Of a DNA stretch of 64,000 nt, positions 9,977 to 22,260 are shown one piece after another. Source of the stretch: Spongospora subterranea f. sp. subterranea. Taxonomy: Eukaryota > Endomyxa: Phytomyxea > Phytomyxea > Plasmodiophorida. Location of the stretch: contig JAUGWO010000184.1 of NCBI GenBank assembly GCA_049724395.1, forward strand, positions 59,317 to 123,316, in the 5' to 3' direction. The number at the start of each line of letters is the position of its first letter. Position 1 is the stretch's first letter. A program made the position numbers and the translations under genes. Under the pieces are notes generated by a model. It made no database searches, was not told where the DNA came from, and was given only the letters and a program-made list of their open reading frames with translations.

Positions 9977-12900
9977 ATGGCGGTGGCGGGAAGGAGTTCA
10001 TCTCCTCGTCGGGGACATGTACCACGAAGCCGATCTCAGCCACCTCCACAGCAGCCTGTGCACTGCGCTTGCGGGCTGGTGGCAGGCTTCCTGATGAGCG
10101 AATTCGAACTGGCTAGTGCTGACCGTTTGCAGCTTCTGTGCGCGCAAAGCGAGTCGGAAGCCGTCGCGTTCTATCCTGACACAGCGATCGATCGTGTATT
10201 CCAGGCATTTGCACGATATTGCCAATACTGCTTGAATCGAGTCCTAATCGAATTAATGGCCTGGCGAAGTACTAAACACTTGCGTTTGATGACCGAATAC
10301 GGAACCCATACACCAGCTAGTCCCGCTCAGGACACTGCTATCCCTGGGGATCATGGCTATGATAAGCGTCATGTCACCGTCGATATCGTCTTCGTCGAAA
10401 CCTGTATCGCTGCGCTATCATGTTATGATGGTGCTACAATTCCAGGAAATTTCACAGATGTGATCGAATCCGCAAGTATGGAATATTTCCGACGACACGC
10501 GGCTCGCGCCGCTAAACTCGACGCCGCTAGCCGGTCTGTCTCTCAAATCGCGTTGCAGTTTTTCGGGTCGTCCTGTCCAAGTACTCAATCGCTGCCGTCA
10601 GGGACAATCAGAGAATATCTGTTCGATCTGTGGTCCATTTTGCTTGGAAGAATGTCGCCGTTCCATCTCGCCGGAATATCCAAGTTGTTTTCAGACGGGA
10701 TCATGAAAGAGAGCCCGACCGTAGCCGTTTATTATTTACGCGGCCTGCGTTCATTAGATCTGCGTCTCGATTCGGACGCTGCCGTCGAAGGCGCTATGAG
10801 ATTCATCATGTCGTTGTTTCGCACGTTCGAGACGATTTCTGGAAAGCCAATGGTCAAGGATGCGCTAGCCGAAACATTGGCATGCATCATCTACCCCATT
10901 GCGGTACAGCCGACCACTGCTTCGGTTAATCTCACGTCATGGTACGCGCTCATGACCCAGATTTACGTATCCGTGCGACGTTGGGCGAGAAAACCGAAGC
11001 ATCGCTCATTGGCATATCCCTTAATGACGGTTATTTTATGCGTTTGTGAACCGGAGCATTTCATTACAAATTTTGGTGTCCTTTTAGAGTCGCTGATCGT
11101 TTTTTACGAGGATTTTGAGTCGCGTTTGATCGCTCTTTCCTGCATTCAGCGCCTGTTCCATGTCTACCTCGAACAGGTGGCGTTCAGAAAAAATGCAACG
11201 TCCAACAACCTCGACACTGTGGTGCGTCGCATCCTCTTCGGTGGGCATAAGCGGCTTCCTTACATTGACGGGTCCCATCAAATGGAGCATGATGGACTTG
11301 TTGGATTAATTTTGACAGTCGCTGAGGGCAAGTTTGACTTCTGCTTGTCAGAAGTGATACTCCGAATGCTGAACAGTGCCAATGGAGAAGAAGGAGTCGT
11401 ATTCAACGAACATGTTCAGCTGTCGTTGCGAGCATTGATAGCGATTCTGAATCGGGGTGAACGCAGGACACGTTTATTTACGAGCTCTGTTGCACGTTTA
11501 AATCTCCCGCCAGGCTTCCGGACTCATTACGGTCCCTCGGTGGCAACAATGCTGGAGACGATTACTGACCGTCTTTGCGTCTTACAACCGTTCCATAGCG
11601 CCGATCTTGGACCGTATTCGCACCAGCTCAGTGGCCTTCTTGGAAAAATTTTGAGGCAATGCGATGACAATGTTGGAATGACACTTTTGACTACGCCATA
11701 CGCTAAACCGGTCGTACTAACCGACGTTACTTGCATATTTTCAAATAATAGCGCTGCAGAGGCTCTCACCGAATCTGTGCATTTGCCAACGGTCATTTAC
11801 AGGTAAGAATGAGTGATTCTGAAATACAAGTTTAGTAAGAAATCGCAGGTTTGCGCTCTCGGCGCTGCCCTTTATTTGGACTCAAGCAATTCCAGAAGGT
11901 GAACTATTGCGAATAATTTGTAGAGCTTCGATTCATCAGAATGAGGGGATTAGAGTCGCGGCTGGTTTTGCTATCGAGAGCATCGAATACGACCAACCCG
12001 AGATGGTTTGCCGTTTTCTTTCGCATTTCGCCGAATATCTTCTTTGTCACATTCCAGTCATATACGGCGATGTCGCTTTACATTTGCTCTCTGTTTTATT
12101 CAGAGTTTTGGAAACGCATTTGAGGAGTCGGACTAGTAATTCAATTTCTGGGACGTCCCCTTATGGTCTTTCGTCTTCTTGCATCGCCAACGTTCAAGCA
12201 TCCGCCTTATTTTGGCTTACCAGCTTATGTCCCCGAACACGAATCCTGTGCTTCCATATTTTGGACTCGGTGCGCTGTCATGCAAACCTCGGCGGAGCCG
12301 AAGACACTCCTGCAATCCCACCAGTTGCCGAAGGTGATCCCGGGGATATTCCGCATCCTGAACAGAATTCGTCCCCACGTAGCCGCCGTGGACTAGTTTT
12401 AGACCTGATTGAAGCTAATGAGGACGTGATTATTGGAGCCTTCGAAAAGCACACTGTACCAGATTTGATGGAATGCTGTGTTGCTGCTTGTAATCGAGTT
12501 TGGGACGCTAACTGGGAGACTGAGGCTGCAGATCGCCATCTGGTTGTGGCACTTTGTCAGAAAACGTCAGCTGTTCGATTTGTGCATGCTGGAACATGTC
12601 AAACAGGCATCGTTAACGAGGATCGGTGGACTATTTGCTACGCTGAGATGATGCAGAGGCTTGTTCACGGAACTGGGGGCTTAACGGAAACGTTACAAGC
12701 CGTGTTTGCAGAAGCAGCGTCACGTCTGGCAACATTTCTCTCAGATCGCGATCTGAAATTAGCCTTTCCTCTATATTATCATTACCGTAATATTGGGGTG
12801 CTAGCACTGATTGCATCCTCGGTTGCCGTTCATCACCCTCAAGCAAGACAAGCAGAGGCAATCATTGCCCGATGTGCAGGAGTTGTTCAAGGGGGCGGGC

Positions 12901-15900
12901 CTGATGGTCCTCATATTTGCATCGCCGTTACTGCATTGGGAAATGTTTCCTCTGTTGCAATCGGTGCTGTTCTCACCGCCATTCCAGTCCAGGCAGAACT
13001 TCACGAACCCGAAGTCTTACGTGTTCGCATCGGACACATTCATCGACTAATATGTGAAGGGCTTCGTTCTTCATTCCTGCGGGACAACGAACACATCAGA
13101 ATGCGGCTGATTGCGTTTATTCAAAAAACATGCTCGTTTTTGGAAAAAGACTCAAACAACGTCGAATTCAAGCACCATTTTTCAGTAGTCGTTGACCGAC
13201 TCTGCAAAGAGGCGTTCGCTGAGCCATGTTCATCTCCGTTGGATCAAGGGCTTCGATCCCACGTGTTTAGCGTCCTCCTCCGCTGGCGACGCAGCGGGAC
13301 GACTAGATCTCCACGTCAGGTGCGCTCAGGGCGGATTCGCCCAGGTGGGGGTGGCCCACTGGCTATCGATGGAGTTCCCCCGCACGAGATGGCGGTTATG
13401 GCGGCCATGTCAGCGTTGGTTCTAGGACCGTATCTAGACCCGTCAGGCGTCGTTCCGGATTCCACGATTTTCCCATGGATTCACAGCATTCTGCAAAGTG
13501 CCAAGTATGTACTGCAATAACTGATTCCATTTCGGGCATTGTTGTCAGTGCATCTTTGGACATGTTCCATATTTTCATACTTTTGCTTTCCTAATGCTTG
13601 TCTACGTGGAACTTGTAAGGTTTACTTTCTGCATGCAAATCTGTCTTTTTTGTGAACGATTTTGATCTAAACGAAGTCACGTTATGTCGTAGGCCAGGAG
13701 TTCGAGATATCGGTTCTCTTGCCTTGAACAACTTGCTAACGTCGAATATTTCGCCGGCCATCATTGATTACTATCTGTCACAATGTTACGCTGAAGGCCC
13801 ACTGTCCAGGCGATATTTCCTTGTGTTTGGGGAGTTCTGGATGAGTGACCATCGTCCAAAAGTGGCGCTGGCAGAGCTGCTTCATCTAATTGTTTATAAA
13901 CTTGGCGATCGGTCATTTACAGTCAGATCCATGGCCATGGACATGATCCCAGTTTTAGCGGAGAAGGTTACTACTCTTGGTGTTTTTATGTTTGAAACGC
14001 TTTTCGTGCGTATGGGTGAATATTTCTGCTCTGTATTAAAAGACAGGTTGATAACGGATTTTTTAACGAAAACTGAACAAACTTTTTTTGCTCCCAACTG
14101 TAATCGGACAATTGCAATATAATAGTGTTTTTTGTGTATAGCGCCCTGGTATATACCATGGGAACCAGGCTCCTCACATGGTTATAACGAGTCGCCTACC
14201 GGACACATATTTACAGACGCAGTTGATGCTCTCTGCTCGTTTTGCTCGTGAATACAAGGATTGTGCAGACGACTTCATATCCACCCTTTGGAAATACTTG
14301 CCGTCAGTTCCTTCTTATGACCAAATCATCATGCTACGCTACTGCGAATGTTGGATTAAAGACATCGATTTAAACAGAAAAAGTCGGTTCCCAAATGTTA
14401 GAACTTTGTAAGAATCCAGTTTGTTTCAATTCGTTTCAACTATTAAATCGTTTTGGCGAATTCAGTGTTCCGCGTGACTGTCGAACATGGCGCTAGGTTC
14501 GAGTTCGAGCTGCAGCGAATATGGCGCGAGTTGGCTGCTGCGCAGCCAGGCCATAGCAACATCCGTTGCACGCTAAAATTTATTTTGGTGAAATGTTGTT
14601 TGTGCGAAGTCGAGCAGCCGGGCCAGGATGCTTTAATCATATTCGAAACTGCAAAACGCATTACGCTGTATCTCAGCAGCGTTGCAATCAAAGAAGTGAT
14701 CCAGGAACTGGTCGGAGAAATCGAACAAGAAAGTGACCCGATTTTGGGTGAGATGCCTGTCGAATCGCCTAGCTCTGCCTGGAAACCAATCTCAAAGTTA
14801 GAGGAACGGCTTCATAGATTAGATCGATCCGGTGAAGAATTTGCCGTTAAGGGTCATTTATTCAAGTCGCCAGGCCTTTATCCGCCTTCCGAATCAGGAA
14901 TGTCGCCAGTTCGCAGGCGTCGTCCAGTATTATCCACGAAGGGTAACCTGGGTAACTCGTCGATTGAACGCCGGCCATCAACCTCGCACATTGCGTTAAT
15001 GCTTCTGGTTGAAGTCGCTTATGAACTAGAAGCAAAGAATCTTGAACAGTTGGACGATTACATAATTTTGATGATGCATGCGGCTTTGCTCGGGCTTGAT
15101 CATAGAATATTCGATATCCGTGAGACTTGCAAGTTTTTGCTCTTGAATCTGTTGCACGCCTTAGCGTTTCGCGGGATCGACGATTCTGATAACACCACTA
15201 CTGATCAGAATCGTCATCGTCAACTCGTTGCAAGGCGCAATGAGGCTCGACAGCTCATGGTAGAAAAGTTAATGCTAATGTGCTGTTGTTCTAAACAAAT
15301 GTGTAGGACCATTTGATGTCTGGAGATGGGCAGCCTTTATGGCATCGTGAAATGATATCCGACTCGAATTTAGTGACGAAAAGTACGGACGAGATAGCCA
15401 TTGTTGTCGATTCCCTAATCAAGGTGTGTGATTTCGCTGGGACTGGGTTGATGTCCGCGAAATGGGTTCGCTACGCTCTGCAATGGGCACTCCGTTTTAC
15501 GAACCGATCACCATTTATAGCATGCCGATCGCATCAAATCTTTCGTATTTTGGCAGAACGCGTAGCCGTTGATCAGCTCCCAGCAATAGTACATCAGTTG
15601 GAGCCGAGTCTGGCATCTTCCAAAGCGCATGCATCCATAACAAGTGAAGTGTTGGCCACTCTAGTTATTATCATCGATCGTCTACCGGTGGTACCCACCG
15701 GTGGCAACCTCGCCGATTTTCCGCAACTGCTTTGGCGATGTATGGATCTCATTAGTCACAGTCAGGCTACCGCTCATGTATTCGTTCATGCGGCGACTCT
15801 AATAATTCAAATTCTGGAGAAAATACCAGTTGACGATCAAGCAGCTCGTACCCACATCATGGGATTACGCAAACGTCCGTTCCATGGCCTGCAACCAAAC

Positions 15901-17341
15901 GTGCTGCGCGGTCTTTCCACCTTGGTCACTCGTCAACCAGCGTACATTCTTCTTACGAAACTCACATTATCACGGTTCTCGACGTTTGTTGATCCAAACG
16001 AATCGCGATTTCTTATGAATTTCGTCGGCTCTTCTGCCGTGGCTGTGCGAACATGCCGCAGACTCAACTATTCCTGCTCCCGTGGCGGCAGCCACAAGAA
16101 ATTTACGCCGTCTCTGCGAAACGCATCTGGATGATCAGGTCATGGCTAGAGTATTATCGCTGTACGAGCGACGTGATTTCAGTTCTGCAATCAAATTTGC
16201 CGATGCGATTGCACCGTGTCTTTCAGTTTGGATGGGACGTTTTGGCGATTTTAAGGCGTTCCAAACGCTGGTGTCAATGTTGAACGAGGGATCATCCGAG
16301 CATCAAAAAAACATCTTGATTATTCTTGGCGCTCTATTCCGCCATCTCAATTGGGGTGTAACTGCTTTACGCAACGAAGGCCGCCCAATATTTGACGCCA
16401 TCATGGCACTTCACAACAGCACCCAGCGACATGAAGTTATGAACGTGATGTGCGCTGTACTACAGCATACTTGCGGAATGGGGACATGCCTGAACTGGCC
16501 ACAGCATCAGATTTCTTCCTCTCCAGAAACTGATCCTACTGCCCAATCGCATGTAACCACTCCTGCTGCTTCTCCAGGTCCTCCACCGAATCCATGCCCT
16601 GCTACTTCCCCTACACATGCGCCCCCTCCTCACCCTGTATCCCCTCCGAGATTACATATTGATGAGGAAGAATTCCCTCGTATTCCAGCCGAAGATGACG
16701 ACGAGCATCAAAGCCTGACATGGAGCGGAGACTGGGCTCGCCGCCGACGTCACGTCTATTCGACACATTCTCGGCGATTATCTCTTGTATCAAATCGATG
16801 GAGAGACATGGATAAAGTATCGGAACAGGTTTCACCGAGAACAAAAGAGGCCATTCAATCACCTCGATTGGCGCGCGCTCCATCATTGCTTTATCCGGCT
16901 TTATATAGACAGCTCAGCGAGCAAAGCGAACAGCCCAGTTCCAATGAGGTTACTCCCCGGCCATCGGATTGGAACGTGCGGAACGGGGATAGTTTTGGAT
17001 TTTTACGACGCCGATCGTCGATCCATATGCCATCTGCACCCTCAATGACGATCATGAACATGGAAACAACGAGGTCATCGATTGACCTAGAAAGCACGCA
17101 AAGCTGGGGTCCAGTAAGCGCCATCATTGGTAGGAACACATCGATTCGCGATATTCGCTTAGAGTCGCCGGCCTCTGTCCGATCTGATGACTTGGCAACA
17201 CGCGCACGTCGTAATGTCTTTGGCCGACCATCGCGGACTCCACCGATGCCGGCAGGAACGAAGGCTTTCGGAACTACGCCCGACCATCAATACGCAGCCG
17301 GTAACGGCTCGAACAGAACAAGAAGAGAGCTCAGATGGTAG
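9977..17341 (+). CDS. FRY: Furry / Tao3 / Mor2 cell-polarity scaffold
   Basis: A very large gene in about seven exons (9977-11802, 11849-13504, 13693 to about 13970, about 14150-14385, about 14467-15259, 15307 to about 16050, and on to the stop at 17339-17341), giving roughly 2300 residues. That is close to yeast Tao3 (about 2400) and shorter than animal Furry. Furry-family proteins are HEAT-like scaffolds that work with NDR/LATS (Orb6/Cbk1) kinases in polarised growth and morphogenesis. The N-terminal block (DTAIDRVFQAFARYCQYCLN, then VLIELMAWR) matches the MOR2/PAG1 N-terminal domain. The exon 1/2 join gives RFALSALPFIW...LLRIICRASIHQNE, a strongly conserved Furry segment. Later blocks include LWHREMIS, WVRYALQWALRF and ACRSHQIFRILAE. 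The C-terminal 300 residues are low-complexity, Ser/Pro/Arg rich. One join near 16050 does not fit simple splicing (see findings). Confidence 0.9.
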
Positions 17342-17508
17342 AAAGCTAAATCTAAATGTGATCTATAATTTGAGAATTTGTTGCCGATATTTGACGATTT
17401 GTAACTTAGACTATTCTAAAGAACGATGGATTAATAATTCCACGTTGTGTATACTTGTTTATCTGGTTGTCAATCAAAGAGTGATGATACAATAAAATAT
17501 AAAAATAA

Positions 17509-18453
17509 TCAGACGCTAATTTCTCCGCTAATGGCGGCGACCGGTTGGTCGCCATCGGTCGCATATAGGACATCAAGTATGGACTGGAGAATGGGAGATT
17601 CGGGAGCATTCTTACACAGCTTCTCCACTTCTAATATCTTGCTAAAATACCAGTCCCGCTCCTTCTCGAGCTCCTTGAGTACGATGGCTAGCTCGGCAAT
17701 TTCTTTCTTCGCTTTACCTAAAGCTGCGTCCTCACGCGCTGGCATATTCTTAGTGAGTGCCGACCCTTCTTGCGTTGGAATCTGCGTGTTTTCTTTGCCG
17801 ACAATCCGTTTCGCTCCAGTTTTCCTGAAGCAAAACCGGTTCAAACCTAGTATAACAAAATATTAATCCCATTACAGCGATGATGAAAATTTCGTGGCCA
17901 TAGCGTTGGAGGTTGGGCGCTTAGCAGCACCAGCACCAGCTGAGGAACCGCCTTTCGATTTGGCACGACGTTTAACTGGATCGTACTCGAGACCATTATA
18001 ATTGCGGTTGAAAAACTCGTAGACCCATTGCAACAATTCGAGATTATCCTGGTATTTGCCTTTGATGATTCGATCTACAGGAACGTAGTGATGAATATCG
18101 ACTCGTCCAAAAAGATCCTGAAGCAATTTGAAGTTCTACAAACAGTGTCAGAAAGCGAGATGCTGAGAAATAAAAATGCAGATAGGAAGGGTAAGAAAAA
18201 CAACAGATTCTCGATAAAACCCCACTCAGTAGGCTACCTTAACATATTCGTACTCGTGTTTGGCTTCATAATTGACTTTTCCCATATTGACTTTGCCCGG
18301 ATAAAGGACGTCGAATATCTGGCAGTGAATGGCGCCAGTACAGCACTCCTCTACCTTTTGAATGTTCAGCTTCAACAACGTATTTACCCAGTCGATTAGT
18401 TCGTGGCGCCCGACAAAATACGCCTCGTTCATGATTCCAATTGCTTCCGACAT
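17509..18453 (-). CDS. EB1: EB1/Bim1-family microtubule plus-end protein
   Basis: Three exons read right to left: 18453-18238, 18135-17876 and 17824-17509. Exon 1 begins MSEAIGIMNEAYFVGRHELI and continues with WVNTLLKLN, TGAIHCQIFDVLYPGKV and AKHEYEYVK, the EB1 calponin-homology domain that binds the growing microtubule end. Exon 2 completes it (NFKLLQDLFGRVDIHHYVPV, KGKYQDNLELLQWVYEFFNR) and enters a Ser/Gly/Ala linker. Exon 3 carries the EB-homology coiled coil (LKELEKERDWYFSKILEVEK). The protein ends AAISGEISV, so it has no C-terminal EEY/F tail of the kind that recruits CAP-Gly proteins; yeast Bim1 also lacks one. The exon 2/3 intron is 51 bp, chosen over a 29-bp alternative because only the longer one keeps frame. 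Furry converges on it, with 167 bp between stops. Confidence 0.93.
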
Positions 18454-19311
18454 GATCCTTGATAAGTAGGCGCCGTGAGCACCCAAGTCGATTCTTTGCC
18501 GGAACTGTAGCGGAAACCAATAGCCTGTTTGGTAGCGCCGCCCAACTCTCACTCAGCAACCTCGTTTGACTGGCGAAATTTTCTGGCGCCAAACCTGGCA
18601 GACATACACTGGAGTGGCATTGTGCACACGGTGCCCTGAAATACGGACATGCGAGTTTGGAGTGGACGACGTGCGCGCCATCAAAACCCTGGGATCGCTT
18701 TGTTGATTGTAGTGCCAATCCCCAACTCCTTTCCGCGGAACTCTTGATCACGCGGCCAACCATTGTCATACACATTACTGAAAAAAAATATACTAATCGC
18801 AAGTCGATTTTATCATTGCTACAATAGCATGAAAAAATACAATACGAGGTGACGCCTGTTGCATCGACAAGCAACCTATGTGATCCACAACACACTAAGG
18901 ATTATTGTCATTGCCGTTGCCGTATGAAGCCATCAGGCTAGGGATGATTCGGCTGCTCGAGTAGTCGACAAGCAATACCTTGTGTTCGAACAAAATCGTA
19001 CGCTTAACTGATCCGATGTTGCGAATTTATTGGTCCGAATACTCTTGTGAGGCAAATGGAATATCGTACAACAAAAAGGAGTTTACTGAGTGACACTACC
19101 CGAAAGGACAACCTCAAAGTTAAGCAAAAGTCTCAGTCATGCAAGAATTTGGCATGATAGGCTATATGATCGGCGATGAAAGTTGAGATGAAATAGTACC
19201 TGATAACAACAAGAGATATAATGAATCACTTTGAAACTTTGTGGAGAAAATGATGTAAATCACAACTTGCAACCCAAAAAAAAACTGAAGAGTGCGCTGA
19301 TAAGAAAAAAC
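18454..19311. other. Upstream region of EB1; no recognised gene
   Basis: A long minus-strand open frame runs over 18895-18266 and includes a Cys-containing stretch ACPYFRAPCAQCHSSVCLPG, but it overlaps the EB1 first exon in another frame and has no family match I can name. The region probably holds the EB1 5' UTR and promoter. From 18900 to 19311 it is AT-rich with no clear coding signal. Confidence 0.3.
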
Positions 19312-20799
19312 CTAAAATGGTTGAAGGTGACCGAAGGATAAGGGAACATTGCAAATAACAAACCCATGTTCATAACGCGGATGACGGCGAATATTTGTAT
19401 CGACACCAGCTCGTGTTGCGGCCGCCTCAAAATCGCTCAGCAACAGTTGCCCTTTGTGGGCCCATGGGTCATCTAGCCCCTGATAACAGATAATGTCAAC
19501 ACCAGATATAACTAAAAAAACAACATCGAGAAGTACAATCAGATACTTTCGATAAATTCGAAACAACTGGGAAAGATTGCGGAAGCAATCTGCATTTCCT
19601 TTAATTTGAAAAAGCTTAAATCAGCTCTAAACCCACGAGTATGCTGAGTGAGAAATTTTGGAAAACATCAACTGCTTCAAAGTTGAAAATCCGTACCTCG
19701 TCAATGAGGATGCAGGCCTTTGTTTGCAGTTTGCTAACGAGTTCCGTGGCATCGTACTGAGCCCAGAGAGTTTTATCATCTCCAAGATACGCTGAAAATG
19801 CGTCAATTCCCCATGGGGATGCAGATGGATGCGAGATCGGGGCAAAAGCCGAAACAGACTGTTAGCTGACGTTGAGACCAAAAAACCAGATACAATTGAT
19901 TATTCTTTCTACATACACGATATGCTGACGGATTTTTGAGAAAACAAATTAGGGCGCCATGACCTCCCATTGAATGACCGGTCACTAGAAGGAACGACAT
20001 TTCAGATGCGAGAGCATGTCGATTAAAAACAAATGACGAAATCAGGGAACGAAGAAGCCAAAAGAACCGTGTTGACTGGAAAATGTTGATGAAGAGACTT
20101 CATAGAATCGGAGATGATGTGTTGACGATGGTCCAATGCGGCTTTGCAGATATCAATGTGGCTTACCGGAGCGACAATTAGGTTTTAAGGGCAAGTGCGC
20201 CTCCAATAACTTTGGGAGTTCGTCAGTGACGTAGGAATACATTCGATAACCTTCTGACCAGGGCTCCTAAATCATTGAAAAAAAATGAATGTTCTGATAA
20301 CATCGAGTGAACTCAATCACTGTAAACCTTCACAGCATCGACGTAAAAACCGGCTGATTCGCCCAGCGACCAAACGTCGGATTCGCCCGGTAATTGAAGG
20401 CCGCGTGGGCTGGTATCGGGACAAATCAAAGCGATTCCTATAATGCATTACAAACTATCGTTGAGCATACATGAAATAATCACCATGTTTGGCGGCGTAT
20501 TGAATGGCCCCTGATTTCATCATAAAATTGTCTTCAGTGCACGTCAGGCCAGCTAGGCAGTAGAGCGACGGCCAACGGGCAGATAAATCCTCGTCCTGGT
20601 GATGTGGCAGGAACACGTTCAGCCGCATCGTGCAACCTGTACTCGTGGATTCATGCTCATACTTGATGACCACACCCCCATATGATGCGGCCTGGCTGAT
20701 TACGCGAGGTGCTGAGCTAGGAATGGCGGTGGCCGACATCGTGTTAAGGAGCGTCTGGGTCCGATTTGTTGATGAATATGGGGTCTCAAAGTTGGACAA
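19312..20799 (-). CDS. S-formylglutathione hydrolase (esterase D)
   Basis: A multi-exon gene read right to left. The enzyme hydrolyses S-formylglutathione to glutathione and formate, the second step of glutathione-dependent formaldehyde detoxification in the cytosol. The first exon contains VVIKYEHESTSTGCTMRLNV, FLPHH, LYCLAGLTCTEDNFMMKSGA and QYAAKHG. The next (20430-20330) gives GIALICPDTSPRGLQLPGES followed by GESAGFYVDAVK. Then come GYRMYSYVTDELPKLLEAHL (20270-20190) and the nucleophile elbow VTGHSMGGHGALICFLKNP (19985-19915). A further exon reads APISHPSASPWGI and GDDKTLWAQYDATEL, and the last contains GLDDPWAHKGQLL, FEAAATRAGV and RYEHGF with the catalytic His. Ser (GHSMGGHG) and His are visible; the acidic residue is probably in the DDPW segment. 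The first ATG is at 20799; a second in-frame Met 20 codons later is equally possible. The extreme C-terminus is uncertain. Confidence 0.88.
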
Positions 20800-20826
20800 A
20801 CCCTTGATTTTGCGGTCCCGGACAAC

Positions 20827-22260
20827 TTAACCCGACAATTTGCCCGCGGAAAAACTGCCAATTTTAATGCAGAGTAGACCAACAGAGGTAGAAATATATC
20901 GAAACATATTTCTGTAGATATTGGCGAGATCTACAAATCTATCGACACGGGAGGAATCAATTTGGATCCAAATTGATCCAAAAAGATCCAAAATGATCCA
21001 ACACTGTGCGCACTCAAAGTAATCTTGCATCAAACGAGTGTGTGCCCACCATGAGAAGGAGTTCGGTCCAAACGTTCCCTGTTGATGATCTAACTCATCA
21101 AGCGCCATCAACATCATCAAATATTGCTCAATCTCATCGTCGCTAGGAGCCTCAGAGGCGACATTTGAGAGAATACACCATGGGATACACGCCGACGCGG
21201 TGCGGAATTTTACCAAACTGAAGTGTAAAAAGAATGCGCGCGGCCTTTTTTTCCAAATCCTGCTCAAACTCACTTGGACATGACGGTAATATATCAAAAC
21301 ACTACTTATATACCCAGCTAAAGCAGATGTTCGATACAACAAAATCAACAATCTTGGGAAGACGGTCGAACCACATGCCATCAACAATGAGCACACGTAC
21401 AAGCTATTGACAATGAATCTAATCTCATTTCGAAATAGCCTACACGGAGATGGGGAGTCCGGCCTTGATTGAAAATAATAACACTCAAATCGAGTCTCTT
21501 ATCGATGTTCCGGTACTGCCACCCAGGAAAAGAGGCACGAGTGCAGACGATGTTGATAGGTATTGAACTGTTAACAAGCTAAGTTGTCCTTCTTTTAAGC
21601 AATTGACTTTGAATAGATCAGCGTTAGTTCGGCGCAAGGGTAAATGTTCGGCCTGTATCAAGGCTGGTGCAAGTCCAATCAACAATCATCGTGCTGGAAG
21701 CTCCAGATGCCATTTTAATGCTTCAACATGACCGAAAACCCCTAATACATACATTGATGTAGTAAAACCCGTTTATGCAATACGCAATGCACTGGTGCCT
21801 TAGAGCGAGAATACAATGCTCAACATTATAATCAAGAAACAAACCACAGTGACAAACTGAGCATATGATACCATTTGCAAAGTCTACGATGGCCGAGCAA
21901 CCCGAATAAGAATTCCTTGGAAGAAAGAAAGGTAGCGTACCTGAATGTATAATGTCGAAATGCGTTGTGACATGTCCATGCTAAAACGGAATGCACCGCC
22001 GTTTTTACGGATTGCATAGCCTGCTTCCATAAATTTTGTCATACAATCCGGATCGGATCCAAAATGCATCTCTGTTCCGCGTCGTATCGTTCTAGACAAT
22101 AACCCGGTGGAATATGTTCGGCCAGGATGAGAGCCTTCGAGAATTTCGCGAATCTGTAACAAGATGACATTAGGAAAACAGTCATGTGATTGTTAATGTT
22201 TGAACCAACCTTGCACAGAGGGAGATTATATCGCGATAACTGAAAAATCATGTCAAGTTC
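20827..22260 (-). CDS. Unrecognised multi-exon gene
   Basis: Several stretches on the minus strand look coding but I cannot name the family. From right to left: an exon at about 22250-21938 reads SRYNLPLCK then, after an intron, IREILEGSHPGRTYSTGLLS, TEMHFGSDPDCMTKFMEAGY and FRFSMDMSQRISTLYIQ, ending at a GTACGC donor. A possible short exon at 21715-21630 starts MASGASSTMIVDWTCTS. At 21395-21310 one frame reads RVLIVDGMWFDRLPKIVDFV. At 21190-20990 there is SNVASEAPSDDEIEQYLMML, FGPNSFSWWAHTRLMQDYFE and a hydrophobic tail. The amino-acid composition looks like a soluble enzyme or subunit. Exon order and joins are unproven, and these may belong to two genes. A short GATCCAAA-type tandem repeat lies at 20958-21000. 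Confidence 0.35.

Noticed and set aside
17847-17875. A 29-bp intron in EB1
   Set aside because: Using it breaks the reading frame; the 51-bp intron ending at CTTCAG keeps frame and gives a continuous protein.
18266-18895. Minus-strand ORF of 209 codons with a Cys-rich patch
   Set aside because: It overlaps EB1 exon 1 in another frame, has no consistent family match, and its start lies in low-complexity flank.
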